NCBI GenBank assembly: GCA_020809705.1
Contig: CP085832.1
Span: 2,108,001 to 2,172,000 of the forward strand
DNA length: 64,000 nt
DNA from: Calonectria ilicicola
Taxonomy: Eukaryota > Ascomycota > Sordariomycetes > Hypocreales > Nectriaceae
Reading direction: 5' to 3'
In this document: positions 1-13,070 of the stretch, one piece after another
Numbering within the stretch: the first letter of the stretch is position 1
How the letters are laid out: the number at the start of each line of letters is the position of its first letter
Program-made: the position numbers and the translations under genes
The notes under the pieces: generated by a model
Database searches by the model: none
What the model saw: the letters and a program-made list of their open reading frames with translations, nothing else
What the model was told of the DNA's origin: nothing

Positions 1-2262
1 CTTTATCAGACCATCTGAGTCTATTAAAGCTCACCGCATGCATTTTAGACGCGGCGGTAGAGTTTACCACGGAGCAAGTTTCTCCTTCAAGCTCTCGACG
101 TCGCCACAATATACCAGCGTTGCACTCAAAGATGCGCGCCTGGCGCAACCGATTGAGAGTCTCCACCGGGACGCAGGACTTGACAAAGATGCGGTGGCGT
201 CCAACATCACCAGCAGTGCAGTGTGCCGTCAACATGGCCGCGGTTTGGGCCGCAGGATATCACCCTATCGATGAGGGGGCGCCACCGGAGAGCCCGCGGC
301 CGGACTCGCTACCCTTTTACGATGGGTCGTCCTGCAATGACCAACATTTGCATGTGGGGTGATCAGGTCACGGGCCGGAGCAATACCTGAGTGGATGAAC
401 TGGAGCAATCGGCGGAGTTCTAGTTGGTGACGGTATCCGAAGGATCACGCTTAGGTGGAACAGCAGTTACGAGCTGCAAGGCGAGGAAGATCAGGGCTGG
501 AGTGGCCAAGGGGTTCTTTGAGGTCGAGTACCGGTTGCAGGGGCATCTGGAAGTCCATCTCTGGAGACACTCACACTCATACTCACTAAGCTCACCAAGC
601 ACTGTGAGGCTGCGGCGAGGTCACACACGGGTCGCGGGTTAGGGCCTGGACCGGAGCGTTGGAAATTGGCATCCCCACGAAGGGAATATGCGAAACCCAG
701 GATCCCTGGGACTCGTGAGACCCAAACTCCTCCCACTGTTTGAACTGGAATCTATGTGGTCGCTATGGCTCACGTCATTGGTATAAAGTGTGTGCAGCCG
801 CAATGGAGGTTTTGCGGAGTAGTCCACTTATATCTGCACTCGAGAACTGACTCAGGCTTTGCTGGAAAGCCGAATGCATGCACGTAGCGACTGAGACAGC
901 CAGCAACTAGAGGTCACACTGCTGAGCTTGAGCTGCGCTATTAATGCCATGCTAAGACCTTAGATTACAATCTCCGTAGATGCCGGCTTCGTCGGTCATG
1001 ACGACATTGCCGGCCGGCGGAGGGACGGCAGAAATGTTGCCACGAAGCCACAGGCTCACCGACGGCAAGCTGGCAGCCTTGCGAGCGTAACCTAGCCGCG
1101 GGGATAAGAGTGAGGCGAGAACATCCATGCCAAACGCGCCGAGTGTGGGCCTTTGAGGCCGTCGTGGCGTAGCCGAGCGGTTGGGCAACATGGCGCTTGT
1201 TCGATAGATCTGGGTGGCATCAAGGCACAGAGAGGGTAGCAATCAGACGGACGGAACAAGCAAAAAAGAGAGCGGCAGGACAGGGACTCGCTTCTTGGGG
1301 GCGGCACGCTACATGGATGTGTAAGCCATCTTGCTTGCGGTTTGCTACTGAGACAGGGCTGGTGCATACGACGCTCGTTCTGTCGTCTTAGTGCATTGAG
1401 GGTGGAGGGCGCAGACGAGGACGAGACCTGAACTCGAGGCCGTGGTGGGCGACCAGGACAGGGCGGGTTCGGGACTTCTGGAACAGTTGCCGGAGACAGA
1501 CGAAAGGAGGCTCGCTTCCCATTCATCTCTGCACCACGAGGCTGCAAGAATCAACGATCTAGGAGTGCGCACGGCCACTCTTGAAAGCTCCATGAGCCCA
1601 CGAGTGGAGGTGGGGGGGCTCCCTGGCCAACTCTGTCGATCTCACAGCGAACGAGCAGCCAACAGGCCGATGCCCATGCCCATGTCATGCCTGCAATTAT
1701 CGGGGTTCACGTGGGAGAGAATGAGGTGCAGTCGGCACTAACAGGAGAGAACCAACACGGCGAAACTGAAAAAAAAAAATTGAGGCCATATTGAAACGTT
1801 GTACAGTTTGGGGCAGAGCAGGCTACGTCGTTACAAAAGCGCCTAGTTCACGGGATGATGTGCAACCAAAGTGTGGTAGTGCCACTTCAACATCGACTGG
1901 GGGGGGGAAAAAGCAAAGAGAGATCGTGTCTGAGCGCGTGTGGGAAACAAGCAACAGCAGGAGCCAAGTCGGAGGGAGCAGGAAGGAGAGATCCACCCTG
2001 TACCATCCTCCATCTCACGCTCACATATCCATATCTGCAGAGTATGTACTTCGTACTCCGTACTCCATGCTCCATGCTCCATACACCTGCAAAGTACCAG
2101 GTACGCCAGGGCTGATACATAAATAGGTAGCACCTACTGTATCGCAGTGGATACGAGTTGGAAGGGGGCGGGAAGAGGAACAACGAGCAACGAGCATCGG
2201 GGAGGACTGTGCTAAGTATGGAATCGACTTATGTATGCACATGCCTTGCCTTGCCTACCTAG

Positions 2263-2292
2263 GGTAGGTAGGTAGGTAGGTAGGTAGGTAGG
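2263..2292. repeat. (TAGG)n microsatellite
   Basis: About seven perfect tandem copies of the tetramer GTAG/TAGG, preceded by CCTTGCCTTGCCTACCTAG, which is partly its inverted complement. The unit differs from the fungal telomere repeat TTAGGG, so this is an internal microsatellite and not a telomere. Confidence 0.9.
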
Positions 2293-3310
2293 ACAAAAGA
2301 CAGAAAGGCAACAAGACCTTACTCAGCTAGGCAAGCGCTGGGCAATGCCACAAGCAGACAAGTAGACGAGCAGACGCAGGAGTAGAAAGAAGCATCGATT
2401 GAGGAGGAAATGAAACCAGATTCCGGCCCCTAGGATCGGATGAACGCAGTCCGGCTGGAAGACTGGCGATTGATTGCATCTAATGAAATCACATGGCGTC
2501 ACATACTGTCACAGGCCACTCCAAGCATTTATTCGACAGATGAAGAAAGGACTGAATGATGAGACAGGGATTCTGTTGGAGTCGACGACTCGGTTGAGTG
2601 GTGGGGCCATTTTTTTCCCTCTTGCTCTTGGATGAACAAGGGCCGACATAGATGAACAAGGACCGGGGGCGACAAAGAAAGAACAAAGGCCAAGCAAGGC
2701 CCGTTTTAGCGGCCGGGAAGGAGGGTGACGGCGATTAGATCCTTGTCGGGGAAGGTGATCGGCCCGCCCATTGGCCCGTCCCGGAAGAGAGCTTGCAGCT
2801 AGCGCAGCCAATGGAGAGCCGCAACACACATGCAGCACACCTCGGCGCTTCGACGTCGACGTCGATTGAACGTTTCTGTTGGCGCGCCCCGCCCCCGTGC
2901 CCCAGCCCCAACCACATGCTTTTGCTCCCGTCACCATGGACGCAGTTTTGCCCGCCCGTCATCGTGCGAGAGACGCCAGCAAAGGCGAGTTCCTTCCGGA
3001 CTCGACGACAATTCCCAGCATGAGGCTTGCAAGGGCTCGCCGGCGCTCAAACCAGGGCTCAACCAGGGCCCCCCGGGGCGCACTTGGGGCACAATAGGCG
3101 GAGGGAGGGTGCCATCGTGCCCTCGCCGAGTGTCGTGTCAGGCCAGTGGCCAGCCAGCGAGCAGCCAGCAGCGACTGCATCGCATTTGCTGCTATCCCAG
3201 CGCACCCTACGTTGCAAAGAACCGGCCCAGTTAGTTCACGACGGATCGTCTTTATGACAGACTTGTCAACCAGCAAGAGACTGACTTGTTTTGGACTTGT
3301 TCCGCGCTTT

Positions 3311-3412
3311 GCACACTCCCACACACACATTTGCAAGTGCCAGTGCACACAAGCGTGTACACACACACACACCGCACGCATGCTACATACATCCACACAC
3401 AACACACATCCG
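3311..3412. repeat. CA-rich imperfect microsatellite
   Basis: The plus strand is dominated by CACACA runs interrupted by short spacers (for example the pure ACACACACACAC run around 3359-3372). It lies in the gene-poor region and shows no coding constraint. Confidence 0.85.
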
Positions 3413-4669
3413 GTTCACAGCGGCTGTAAGGTACCAGCCACTCCACGGAGGGTACCCGTGTCGAATGGAAACTGCGGTGTCGCCAGGCTTGTCCTGCAAC
3501 GGCGTCACAGTACAGCATGTACGCCCGTACCCGTGTCCAGACGTCGCACCAGACGGACGTCGACCCCGCAATACCTCACCCGTCTTCCGAGCACAGAGCA
3601 GAAAGAGGGGCTTGGCGAAGACAGGGGTCCAGCGAGGATTCAAGACACAAGAGAATCAATGAAATGAGTCAAATCAACGGTGTGAGCGAATCTAAAGACG
3701 ACAATTCCGATGAAACAATGAGCATAAGTGCTGGCGTCGGCCCTCGTGGCATGCGGGTCAATTTTCGTGACAGCAGCGAGACTCAGTTCTCATAGTGATA
3801 GGTCTGCACGCTGCTGGGGCCATGCCGTCAGTCATGGAGATTCGCAGGGACCCCAAAACCCGCAATTCCACTGAGCCACTCGCTCCCAGCGAGTAATGGC
3901 CCTAAACGCACTCGTCGCAAGCGTCCAGCAGAGACTGCGATGTGCACGCGGGCAACCCACGAGGCTAATTATGGCAGGGGGCGATGCTCGACGTCGAGTC
4001 CATTGACTGCGCTGTTCTCACTATTTTGCCAGCGCCTCGTCGAGGTCCACAATTTCATGGTCCAGTGTCGCTCGTCGACGTCGAGATTCCTATACAGACC
4101 CGCCCGTCGCTGCTAGCTCACCACTGCCCCGGCAGTCGTTCACACCATTCACATCATGCTTCGGCTCAGGTACCAACCCAGTAACCGCCTGGGCTCGCTT
4201 GATTCTCGACGACGAGTGGCGAGCCCGGAGTAGCGAAAGGGAACCGACTAGTGGAGGGAGGGATCCCTGACGACGTTTCTCCATGGTCCATGGGCCTTGC
4301 AGGCCGTGCAGCTGCTTGTCCGGGCTGCCGTCTCCACTGGCTGGCTCAGGTCGACGATGCGCCCATCCATCCAACCATCCATAATGCGCCGTCCACCGTC
4401 CGCCGTCCGCACTCTGCCCGCCATCCCCAATTGCAATACCCAAACACCCAGGAACCCCAAACCAAGTGTTATTGGACCCTGCGACAGAGCCGGTCCCGTA
4501 TCCGCTGATCCATGGAACCCAACGTTCGCAGGGCTCTAATTATATGACTTGCCCCTCAGCATCCAGTGACAGGCCAGGACGCCAGCTCGTAGCCGCCATC
4601 TCTGACCTCTCGTCCAAGGTCCATGGTCCATCCATGGCCCATCACACACGGACTCTCGCTGCACCGCAT

Positions 4670-5480
4670 CCACAGCACACCCCCCCCCGTGCAAGCCTCT
4701 TGCGCGTCTGCATCTCTCAAAACCACACCAACCTGCTCTTTTTCATTTCGCATTTCCCTCTTGGGCTTCTTCCTGTTCTCTCCCATTTCCTGTTCCTGTC
4801 GTTGGTGTGTCCGTGTTTCGTATCGGGTCTCCGCTCTCCGTCACATCTTGTCACACCGTCAACAAATAAAGCGCCCAGCCCCCAAAGCTGCTTATATCAC
4901 AACGTCTTTTTTCCTTCTCAGGAAGAAGAAGAAAAAAAAAACGCCCTCTTTCCCTCTTCTCTTCCAATCGACCAATATCATCCTATCACACACCCCTGCC
5001 CCCCTCAACGCCTCCTGCATACATCCTGCTGCTTGCATTTGGCACTGGTGGTCGTCGTCTCGTGTGCACCCAACCCAACCCTTACCGAGTCCGCACACTT
5101 CTCACCTCTCACCCACCACTATTCCCCGAGTCCCTCTCGAGATCCAAACTACTCCTGCAAGGCAAGCGCCGGGTCACACCCCTCTCCCAGCTTGTCCACT
5201 CACCCACCCGCCCACTTTGGTTCTGTCTCCCCATTCGGTTGTCGCCCAGGCCCTGGACATTCACCACCAAAAGGTAGGCGGCTGCATCATTTGTTCCCTG
5301 TCACTTTTGCGCCTATAGCGTCTCCTGCGTACAAGCAAAATCACCGCTGTGCCCCATCTCCACCATTGCTCCCTGCTTCCTTTCTTTTTCTACTACTTCT
5401 TGTTTTTTTTTTTTTGTCTTTGCATCCCCTTTCCCTCTTAATCTATTCATCCTTCACCCTCTCTGAAGTTGCTTAAGTGC
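4670..5480 (+). promoter_or_regulatory. Pyrimidine-rich promoter/leader zone
   Basis: The plus strand is strongly C+T-biased, with runs such as T(13) near 5403-5415 and many CCTCTTTCCC-like blocks, ending about 460 bp before the ATG at 5938. CT-rich stretches are typical around transcription starts of well-expressed filamentous-fungal genes. The 336-codon open frame here (4466-5476) is explained by this composition. The assignment as the promoter of the downstream gene is an inference. Confidence 0.45.
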
Positions 5481-5937
5481 GCCAGCTCACCACAATCGAG
5501 TCACAGCCTCTGCACAACACCCGAGACATACAGCCTCCCGCCGCCGAGTTACCACTGACTGTGCCACATCACCTGCCCGCCACTACCCGGTTCGCTGTCG
5601 CCACGAGATACACATAACACCACCGTCCCAGACTCTGGTTGATCAGCATTCGCCAGAGATTCATTGTCTGCACACGGGCAGCACTGCATTCCGAGTAATG
5701 TTCGACCGTCCCGACGTATAGCTTTCTACCAGTTGCTCCGAGAGAGAGCGTTTCATCCCCCGCCAGAGGGGGCACATCCCTCGTCCATATTACATTGGAA
5801 TTGTATGTGCATTGTACCACACGACTGCTTCGCCCCTGCATGGTTTCCCGACTCGTCATATTTTCTTTTACCACCTAGCCGACTAACCGGAAGTCTGTGG
5901 AAGCAGATCGAGAATCGAAAAGGATATCAAGTTCACA

Positions 5938-8900
5938 ATGTCCGCCATGTCCGCACCGTCACGGAACCGCGCTGTTTCTATGAGCTCCGGCGGGAGGTCA
6001 TCGAGAGGAAGAGCGGCGGCAGCCCAAGATTTCAACACCATGCCCTCCGTAAAGAATCTCAAGTTCTTCGACCCCTGCGCCGCTACGGCTTCCATGTTTC
6101 TTTACGCTCAGGGATCATCCATTGTCTGCAGTCACCACGATACCCTCACAATTGAGCGACGATTTTCGCGCCACGCTGATGAAGTCCAAATATTGGCCGT
6201 GGATAACCAGAGTGAGATCGGTGCTGGCCGATTTGTGGTGAGTTATGATGCTGGGCAGACAGCCATTGTTTGGGACTTGATGACTGGAGACGAAGTCGCC
6301 CGATTTTCATCATATGATCACCTTACATGTGCGGCTTGGATGCGGAACGGAAATGTCGCATTCGGTACGATCCCCCCCCCCCCAAAGGCTTAAGCGTAAT
6401 AAGATTAGTGAAACTAATTGCTCGCAGGCAACACACAAGGAAGCGTCATTCAATTTGAGCCAACAACTTCTGAGCATATCTCGTCAAGAACGTTAGATCA
6501 GATTGCCATCACGGCCCTGGCTCCATCATCAGATTGCCGTACTTTTGCTATCGGGTATGTACAAATGTATCAAGACTCGGGAACAGTTGTTAACATGATT
6601 CTAGTTACCAAAATGGCTCGCTTCTTGTGGCTACTCTGCAGCCTCGCTTTACTATCCTACACAACTTGACCACTTCGAGAGGCCCATCACCAATTGTTAC
6701 GCTCTCATGGCATGCCTCTTCCTCAAGGCAAAAGTCCGACATGCTTGCTGTGCAAACATACGATGGTGACCTTCGGGTTTGGAGCGTGGCTAAGGCGTTC
6801 AAGGCCGAGGATCCTGCCAAAATCGTCCGTGTTCTGCGACGCACTGAGAATTACGTTAATGGGCCCAACTGGATGGGTTGGTCCAAGAACGGTCGCATCA
6901 TCCAGTTCTCCGACTCGTACGTACAAAGCTTACCACACGGCCCCCCACACCCCCTTCTACGCGCGCGCTTAACTGCATGACCAAGCCATCCACTGACACC
7001 AACCGCAGGCAAACACTATCATGGGATGTTAGAACTAAGCACGTCACCTCCGATGCCATCCCTACTCTTGAGCATGTCAGAGGCCTCGCAGTCTATGGGC
7101 CTGGAGCCACCTTGTTCACGCTCGGTCCCAGCAATACAGTGCAGCAGTTTGATCTCAACTCTCCATCCATCATGGTTGCTAATGTTCAACACCCTGCTAA
7201 CCTTCTGCCGCCTTCGCCACCTGTATCTGAAGAGACCAGCCACTCAGTCACCACTATTGCTACATCCGAGTCTGAGACCAGCTCTATCCCTGTTGACATA
7301 GGAATTTCTGAAAGCGATGATGACCATATGGGCTCCTTTGCTCGTTTTGCTCAACGCCCTATGCATGATTCGTCTGGTAACGAGATGTCTTACGAACCAA
7401 CTAGCCCCGAGTCGAGCCGAAGCGGCCTCTCATCGGTCGACAAATCTGAGACTGGCTCTCGTACGCCAGGACGCTATCCTGGTTCGTTGAGATCAAGAGG
7501 AATGACTGAGAATACGTATATTTCCGCAGGCACTACAATGAAGTCTTCGACGGTTGGTAAAAGAGATCGCCGCCAAGAACGGGAGCGAGATCTTGACACA
7601 TATTCGATGGGATACTCACTCGGTACAACGAGTGCTGCCTCTATGTCTTCAACACGTTCCCGACACAAGCCTTCGCGTCTTCGGAATGAGGTGCCTCGCA
7701 GCCCAGATGACAACAAGGTTGACGACCTTTTCAAGTTTACCCGAGCTCGACTCAGCGATATTCCCTACAAGCACCCAAAGAGCGCTGACAACTCTCGTCT
7801 TACGAATGATGACCTTCGTCGACAAATGTTGAGCACCATCTTTGGCTGGAACAGAGAAATCGAGGATCTTATTCGCGATGAGCTCAGCCGTCACCCCGCA
7901 GGCTCGCCTAGCCGAGTCCTTCTGTCCAAGTGGCTTGGCGACATTGGTGTTGATGTTATGATGGCTAATTCTGAGAACATGACTTCCTCAGACTGGATGA
8001 TGCTTGCTTTGAGCGGAATCGGTGGTCAAGGTGCCCAGCAGCAGCTCGGCCGTGTCTTTCTCCAGCGCCTCCTTGAGAGCGGTGATGTGCACGCGGCTGT
8101 TACTATCATGCTGGGTATGGGTGACCACAACGATGCTGTGGAGATTTACATTTCTCACAAGCGGTACATGGAAGCCCTGATCCTCGCCTGTCTGGTTTTC
8201 CCCAGCGTCTGGGAACGACAGTGCGCAATCATTAAGAAGTGGGGAGAGTGGGCTATCCAACATGGCCAACAGCAACTGGCAATTCGTTGCTTTGCATGCA
8301 CCGACCAGGAGCCTACCGAGCCATGGACTTCCCCATCTGCTCTTCAACTCAATTTCCAGAACATCACTCCCAGCATTCCCGAGGTTCTCAGCCCTCCATT
8401 GTCTCCTCCTGGTCTTCAGCGTGGCCCCCAGCGCAGCATTGCCAAGACGTCTGCACTGAAGCTTATTACGTCTTTTGGTGATCAAGCTCAAAAGTCCAAG
8501 TTTTTTGCCCAGGCAGATGGTGGCCAGACCCCAATTGCAGCTGGCGTGACTCCCATTGCTGACACTGCACTTTCTCCAGGTGGTAACCAGGAGGTCACCA
8601 CTGCTCTCTTGAGGCCTTCTAACAGCAGCAGATTCAACACACCGACTTCTGCCCGTCCAATTGGCAATGGCTTCGGTCGAAGTCGGCTCCCGTCCATTGG
8701 CGAGACGCCTTCTGATCTGAACCGTGAACAGTTGAAGAAGACTGCAGCAGCCGCAGCTGAGACCGAGTCTCGAAAGGCCTACGGCCATACACGTGCTGCA
8801 TCTATCGGGCAAGATAACCTCGCAAATGGAATTGCCTTGGCCCGAGCTGCGACTGCAAGCCCCATGATGATGAGAGATGGCTATGAGAGGCTTGTCCGAG

Positions 8901-11059
8901 CTCCTGATGGCGAGCTTCCTCCCTCCCCTGACAAAAATGTCATGATGAAGATGCACCAGGCACGGGTCAATCGCCGTAATGGCTCTCGTGACAGAATCCC
9001 CGTTGGTGTGCACCTACAGCTCCAGCCATTGGAACCTGAAGAAGATGTTGCAACTCCTGAGCAATCTGTTGCTTCGGCGACTCGCTTTCACTGGCCTTCT
9101 CGTCGACGTGGCCCTGGGTCTGTGGCTAGTTCTGTTACATCCGCTTCTAGTGCTGGCCGTAGCCTGCGACAGAAGGTTGCTCGAAACCGTGATGACATCA
9201 TTCATAGTTTGGATACTGCGAATGACTATTCTCGGAAGCAGCGAAGCCGACATACGAGCAGGGAGCGATCGCGTGGTCGGCACACAAGCCAGGAGAGGTC
9301 TACCAAGTCTCGTGAAGTTTCCGAGGACCGCGGACGCTCCTCATCTCGTGCTTGGGCGAAGCCGAAGCGATCACCAACCTCGCCCATTCCCATGTCTCCT
9401 GAGGATTTGATCAACTTGAGCACACCTAGGCAAACTGAGATGAGTGAGCCCCCAACCGTCAAGAAGAGGAGCGAAAGCATTGTCGGGCCTGGCAGCCGGG
9501 CCTCAAGCCGTAGTGGCCGTCGCCGCAGCCCTGATAGCCGCCCTCGCCCCCCCGCTTTGGAAATCCGCGGCAGAAGCCAGGGCAGGTCTGGCTCGATGCA
9601 GCGATCTCCTTCCTCACCTCTCCCGATGTCTGCTACAACTCAGCATTACCAGGGATCAGAGGATGAGGAGGACTACAAGGCAGCACTTGAAGCCCAGGAA
9701 ATTTTTAGACAGAAGCACTGCCGCAGTGCTAACCGTGGCCTCAACTCACCCCAAGTGGCGCGAGGTGAGCGTTCGCAGAGCCGCCGCAGAGCCAATTCTG
9801 AGGCTACTGACGCTGTCGGACCCCTCATGCCTCTTGTCCGAGCTGGCTCGACAGAGCATGCTGGTGATCTCCGACAGATGAAGGATGAGCGTCAGCGAAA
9901 GAAGGAGCAGGCTGCTCGTGATCTTGAAGAGCGCCGAAAGTCCCTGGCCCAACGGCCCCAAGCGCCTCACATCCTTCATCCCAGCCAATATTCTCCAGCC
10001 CTGCCCCGAATTGGCGTTGAGGCAGCGGATCCTAGGCCACTCCCTGACGACCTTCCTCCGCGTTGCGCTACCGAGCCTCCGAGGGAGCCCAAGAGCATGT
10101 ATGCTAGAAATGGCCCGGTCATTGGATTGCCTGCAACTCCAAAGGCAATGAGGCTCATCCTCGAAGCTGATCACCACAGCGAAAATGGCAGCACCCCCAG
10201 GCCTGAGGTTCCTGCCATTCCAAGCAACTTCGCTCCCCAGCTTCAGTCACCTCCACGATACTCGCCCACAAGACAGTCACCTCGGTCCTCTCCCGAGGCC
10301 TCGCCGGAGCCATCACCTAAGATGATCCAGGTCCCTCCTCCACCCCCGCCTCCACCGGCACCTCAGGTAGCCCCTGAGGAGGAGGCACAGGACCTCTTGA
10401 CTCTTCTGCCGTCAACCGTGTACCAGCCACCCATGCGACCTATTCCTCGAAGCATGTCAGCTCCCATCCCCGATGAGCCTGGCCCTGCGCGCTTTGGACG
10501 CAAGAACAGCCTTGGAGGATCTCGCCGCATTGAAGACCTGGTTTCTGGTGGCCGCCGTCGATCTCATGAAGACCCAGTTCCTCCCCCGCCTCCCCCGCCG
10601 CCAGCTCCTCCAGTTCTGAAGGAGCTTCAACACTTGGCCAAGCCCCCTCCACCCCCTCCTGCGCCTTTGCCACACTTGGCACGCGCCAACACCATGGGTG
10701 CGGTTGGATCTATTGAGATTGTCATGGATGATGACGAGACTTCTGGCAACGATGCTGTATCCCTGAAGCCATCCAGGTCAACAAGCTTCAAGGCTCACGG
10801 CCGCGGCCGTAGCATTGGAGACAACAGCATCACTGGTCGTTTCTCCAAAGCGACAGAGCGCCTCCGATCAGGAAGCCGCAGCCGCAAGGATAATGCGCAT
10901 GTTATCTCACCGCCGTTTGAGGCACCATATGAGAGCATTCAGATGCACCGACATCTGAAGTCACCCCCTCCTGTTTCGTACAACCATGACGCTGTGCGAT
11001 CGCCTGAGCTCCACAACAAGCACATGTCGACTGGCTTGCACCAGAGCGAAATGATCTAG
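5938..11059 (+). CDS. WD40 protein with Gemin5-like helical domain and long disordered Pro/Ser-rich tail
   Basis: Model: exons 5938-6364, 6428-6554, 6605-6916 and 7009-11059, giving 1638 aa. All three introns have GT..AG ends (GTACGA, GTATGT, GTACGT donors) and the joined frame is open throughout. Residues of about 35-385 read as WD40 blades (for example VSYDAGQTAIVWDLMTG and YDGDLRVWSV). Residues of about 520-725 form an alpha-helical segment (LSTIFGWNREIEDLIRDEL, then GDHNDAVEIYISHKRYMEAL) like the TPR-type region of Gemin5-related proteins. The rest is Arg/Ser-rich and disordered, with polyproline tracts near residues 1397 and 1478-1500. Gemin5 binds snRNA for SMN-complex assembly in animals; whether the fungal protein does so is not known. 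Polyproline runs could instead suggest SH3/WW or profilin binding. A CT-rich zone precedes it. Confidence 0.82.
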
Positions 11060-13070
11060 ATACCTAGACATGATTGCATTTGCTGATGGAGTACGTCACA
11101 ACACTATGTCTATTTCTTTCCTTCCCTTTATACCGTTGTACTGTTCGATTCTGTGCATGGCGATTGGCGTTGTCGATTCCCAAATATCTCGATACCACTC
11201 TTCTCCTATCTAAGATCGTCCCGCGACGATATTATTAGTTGCCGGCTGCCTTATTTTGGTTATTTATTGGAGGAAGAAGAGCGTACAGCAGCAGACCGAG
11301 CACCGTTCAAGTTTGACAGCATTTGATTCTACCTTTACATATCTTGTTTGTCTTTACCTTTTCTTCTCCACATGACAAGGAGCTTAAGTCATGCTTGAAG
11401 TGCGACATTAAAACTTCGGGATGGCTGGTTTTTTTTTATGTCTTATTTCTGTTTTTTTTAAAGCCTTTGCAACATTAGGCGGCAGTTTTATACACAGATT
11501 ATGTTTGATGGATACAGAAGAACCCGCACACAATATGTGTTGGATTTTGAGATTCGGGATGTAGGCGGATTGTTTTATTCTATTTGGATGTTTCAATTTT
11601 ATGATGACTAGCTGAGGGAGAGCAATGGACCAGATGAAATATATGCCACCAGGAATGAAGCGGATGCTGGGGGTGATGGATGGCAAAAATCAGGAGCACC
11701 AGTCGCGAAAAAAAAAGTCCGGTGCTTTATACAATGTTGCCCCACGGCACTTGTTTGAGTTTTTGGGGGGATTGTATCAACGATGGGAGGAGAATTATGA
11801 AAGTATATTCAGATGGATGGACGATGGGTGGGCTCGTGATTCCCTGGTGGAGGCTGTTGGTGGCTATTAGTTGAATGAGATGTTGATTTCAAATATAACG
11901 ATGTCATGACTTTTTTTCTTTTCGAAATTTTGTGTCTTTTATAAAATCTTCCAATGTGATGCATGCAATGAGAGAGGGTGAGACAAATCATTTGGCTCAT
12001 GTTGAGGTGGCGTTGGTGCGCGGAACTTGGTCGCGCGGGTGGTTGTTGGAGTGTCGTGAGAGCCTCACCAACACCGTAGTGTGAGAAGTATCAAGTTGAC
12101 CCCAGGGGGTTCGAATCCCCATGTACACCGCCACCATAGCGCCTGGAGATCTTCCAAAGGCAATTACGCAAAAATACAATCATTGGAGATGCTTATTCTT
12201 ATTTTTTGGACAGTGAAATATTACTATGTGAGGTGCAAAAAAATGCAAAAAAAGATGGCGTCGAACTATTCTAGCCCGACCACAGCCAACCCAAGCCCCT
12301 CGCACAGTCGTGATCCCGCCCGCCACGCGACGGGGGAGTGTTCTCTGCAAAGTGAAGCCTTCCTCAAGGGTCAACTCCAGTGCTTAAGACCGCAATAGGG
12401 GTTCCAGCATCGCTAGTTTCCTGAGCGAGTGGGCGGCCACCGCAGCGTTCGGATGGGGCGCGGCGAGGGGGTTCCTATGGGGTTGGGGTGGGCGGTTGGG
12501 CTTGGATTTGAACGTCTTCGCCGTTGGACCACTACAGTCGGAAACCAGAGCCGGACTTTTGCTTTATAAACCTAGGGTCGCTGGGTGCGCAGCACAGCCA
12601 CGGCGGGGAAACTTCGGCTGTTTCTTTTCGGGAGGGAGGAGGGGGAGGGAGGGACCCTTGTGGCGGGTGCGAGCTTGGGTGGGGCCTGCGCCGTGTGGCT
12701 TTGCAGTTGCAGCTCCCTCGTAGACAGACATAGCTGTGTCAATTCCATCACCACCAAAAAGACCACTCCCTCGCTGTGGTTCCACGATCCTTCCGTCCCC
12801 CCCATCGCTGGCTGGCACAGCGCTGTTACGACCAAACCCTCGATGCGAAACGAAAAGAGCACGCGACCCACGTCAAATCCTCTCCAGTCCCCCTGCGTGC
12901 GTGGTGTATTCATAATTCCCACTTGCTTCGTCCTCTCTCGGCATAATATCGCCAAGGCCTGAATATACGACAACCATGTCTGCGCAATAGCCATTCCACC
13001 ACCACCCAAAAAAAGAGCCGAACAAGCCACCCCCGCTATAGCATCTTCTTGAGCACGCACTCCTTTCAAA
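11060..13070. other. Intergenic region, 2 kb
   Basis: AT-rich 3' flank of the WD40 gene (about 11060-12000), then a GC-rich stretch leading to the PIG-H gene. I see no gene. Two tRNA-like motifs lie here: a B-box-like GGTTCGAATCC at 12109-12119 (plus) and A/B-box-like motifs near 12508-12540 (minus). Neither folds into a full cloverleaf by eye. The approximately 100 bp before 13071 are purine/pyrimidine-biased promoter-like sequence. Confidence 0.5.

Larger units (their letters stand above)
1..5937. other. Gene-poor upstream region
   Basis: I see no convincing gene in these 5.9 kb. Open frames are short, overlap on both strands and lack recognisable domains or a consistent splice pattern. 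The stretch holds simple repeats (listed separately), short direct repeats of TACTCCGTAC type around 2045-2095, and a strongly pyrimidine-rich plus strand from about 4670 to 5480 that resembles the CT-rich promoter or leader zone of fungal housekeeping genes. It probably serves the WD40/Gemin5-like gene starting at 5938. A non-coding transcript cannot be excluded. Confidence 0.55.

Noticed and set aside
2263..2292. Telomere repeat or CRISPR array
   Set aside because: Unit is TAGG, not TTAGGG, and there are no spacers.
4466..5476. 336-codon open frame on the plus strand
   Set aside because: It lies in a C/T-rich stretch that suppresses stop codons in all plus frames; the translation is Pro/Ser/His/Leu-rich with no domain.
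7988..9013. 341-codon open frame on the minus strand
   Set aside because: It is antisense to the long exon of the WD40/Gemin5-like gene; the plus frame is the one with domains.
12006..12135. tRNA gene suggested by GGTTCGAATCC and a 7-bp complementary pair GGTGGCG/CGCCACC
   Set aside because: Eight or nine bases separate the T-arm from the 3' strand and no proper D- and anticodon-arm order could be drawn.
12508..12540. Minus-strand tRNA suggested by A-box and B-box-like motifs
   Set aside because: Only about 8 nt separate them, too little for an anticodon arm.
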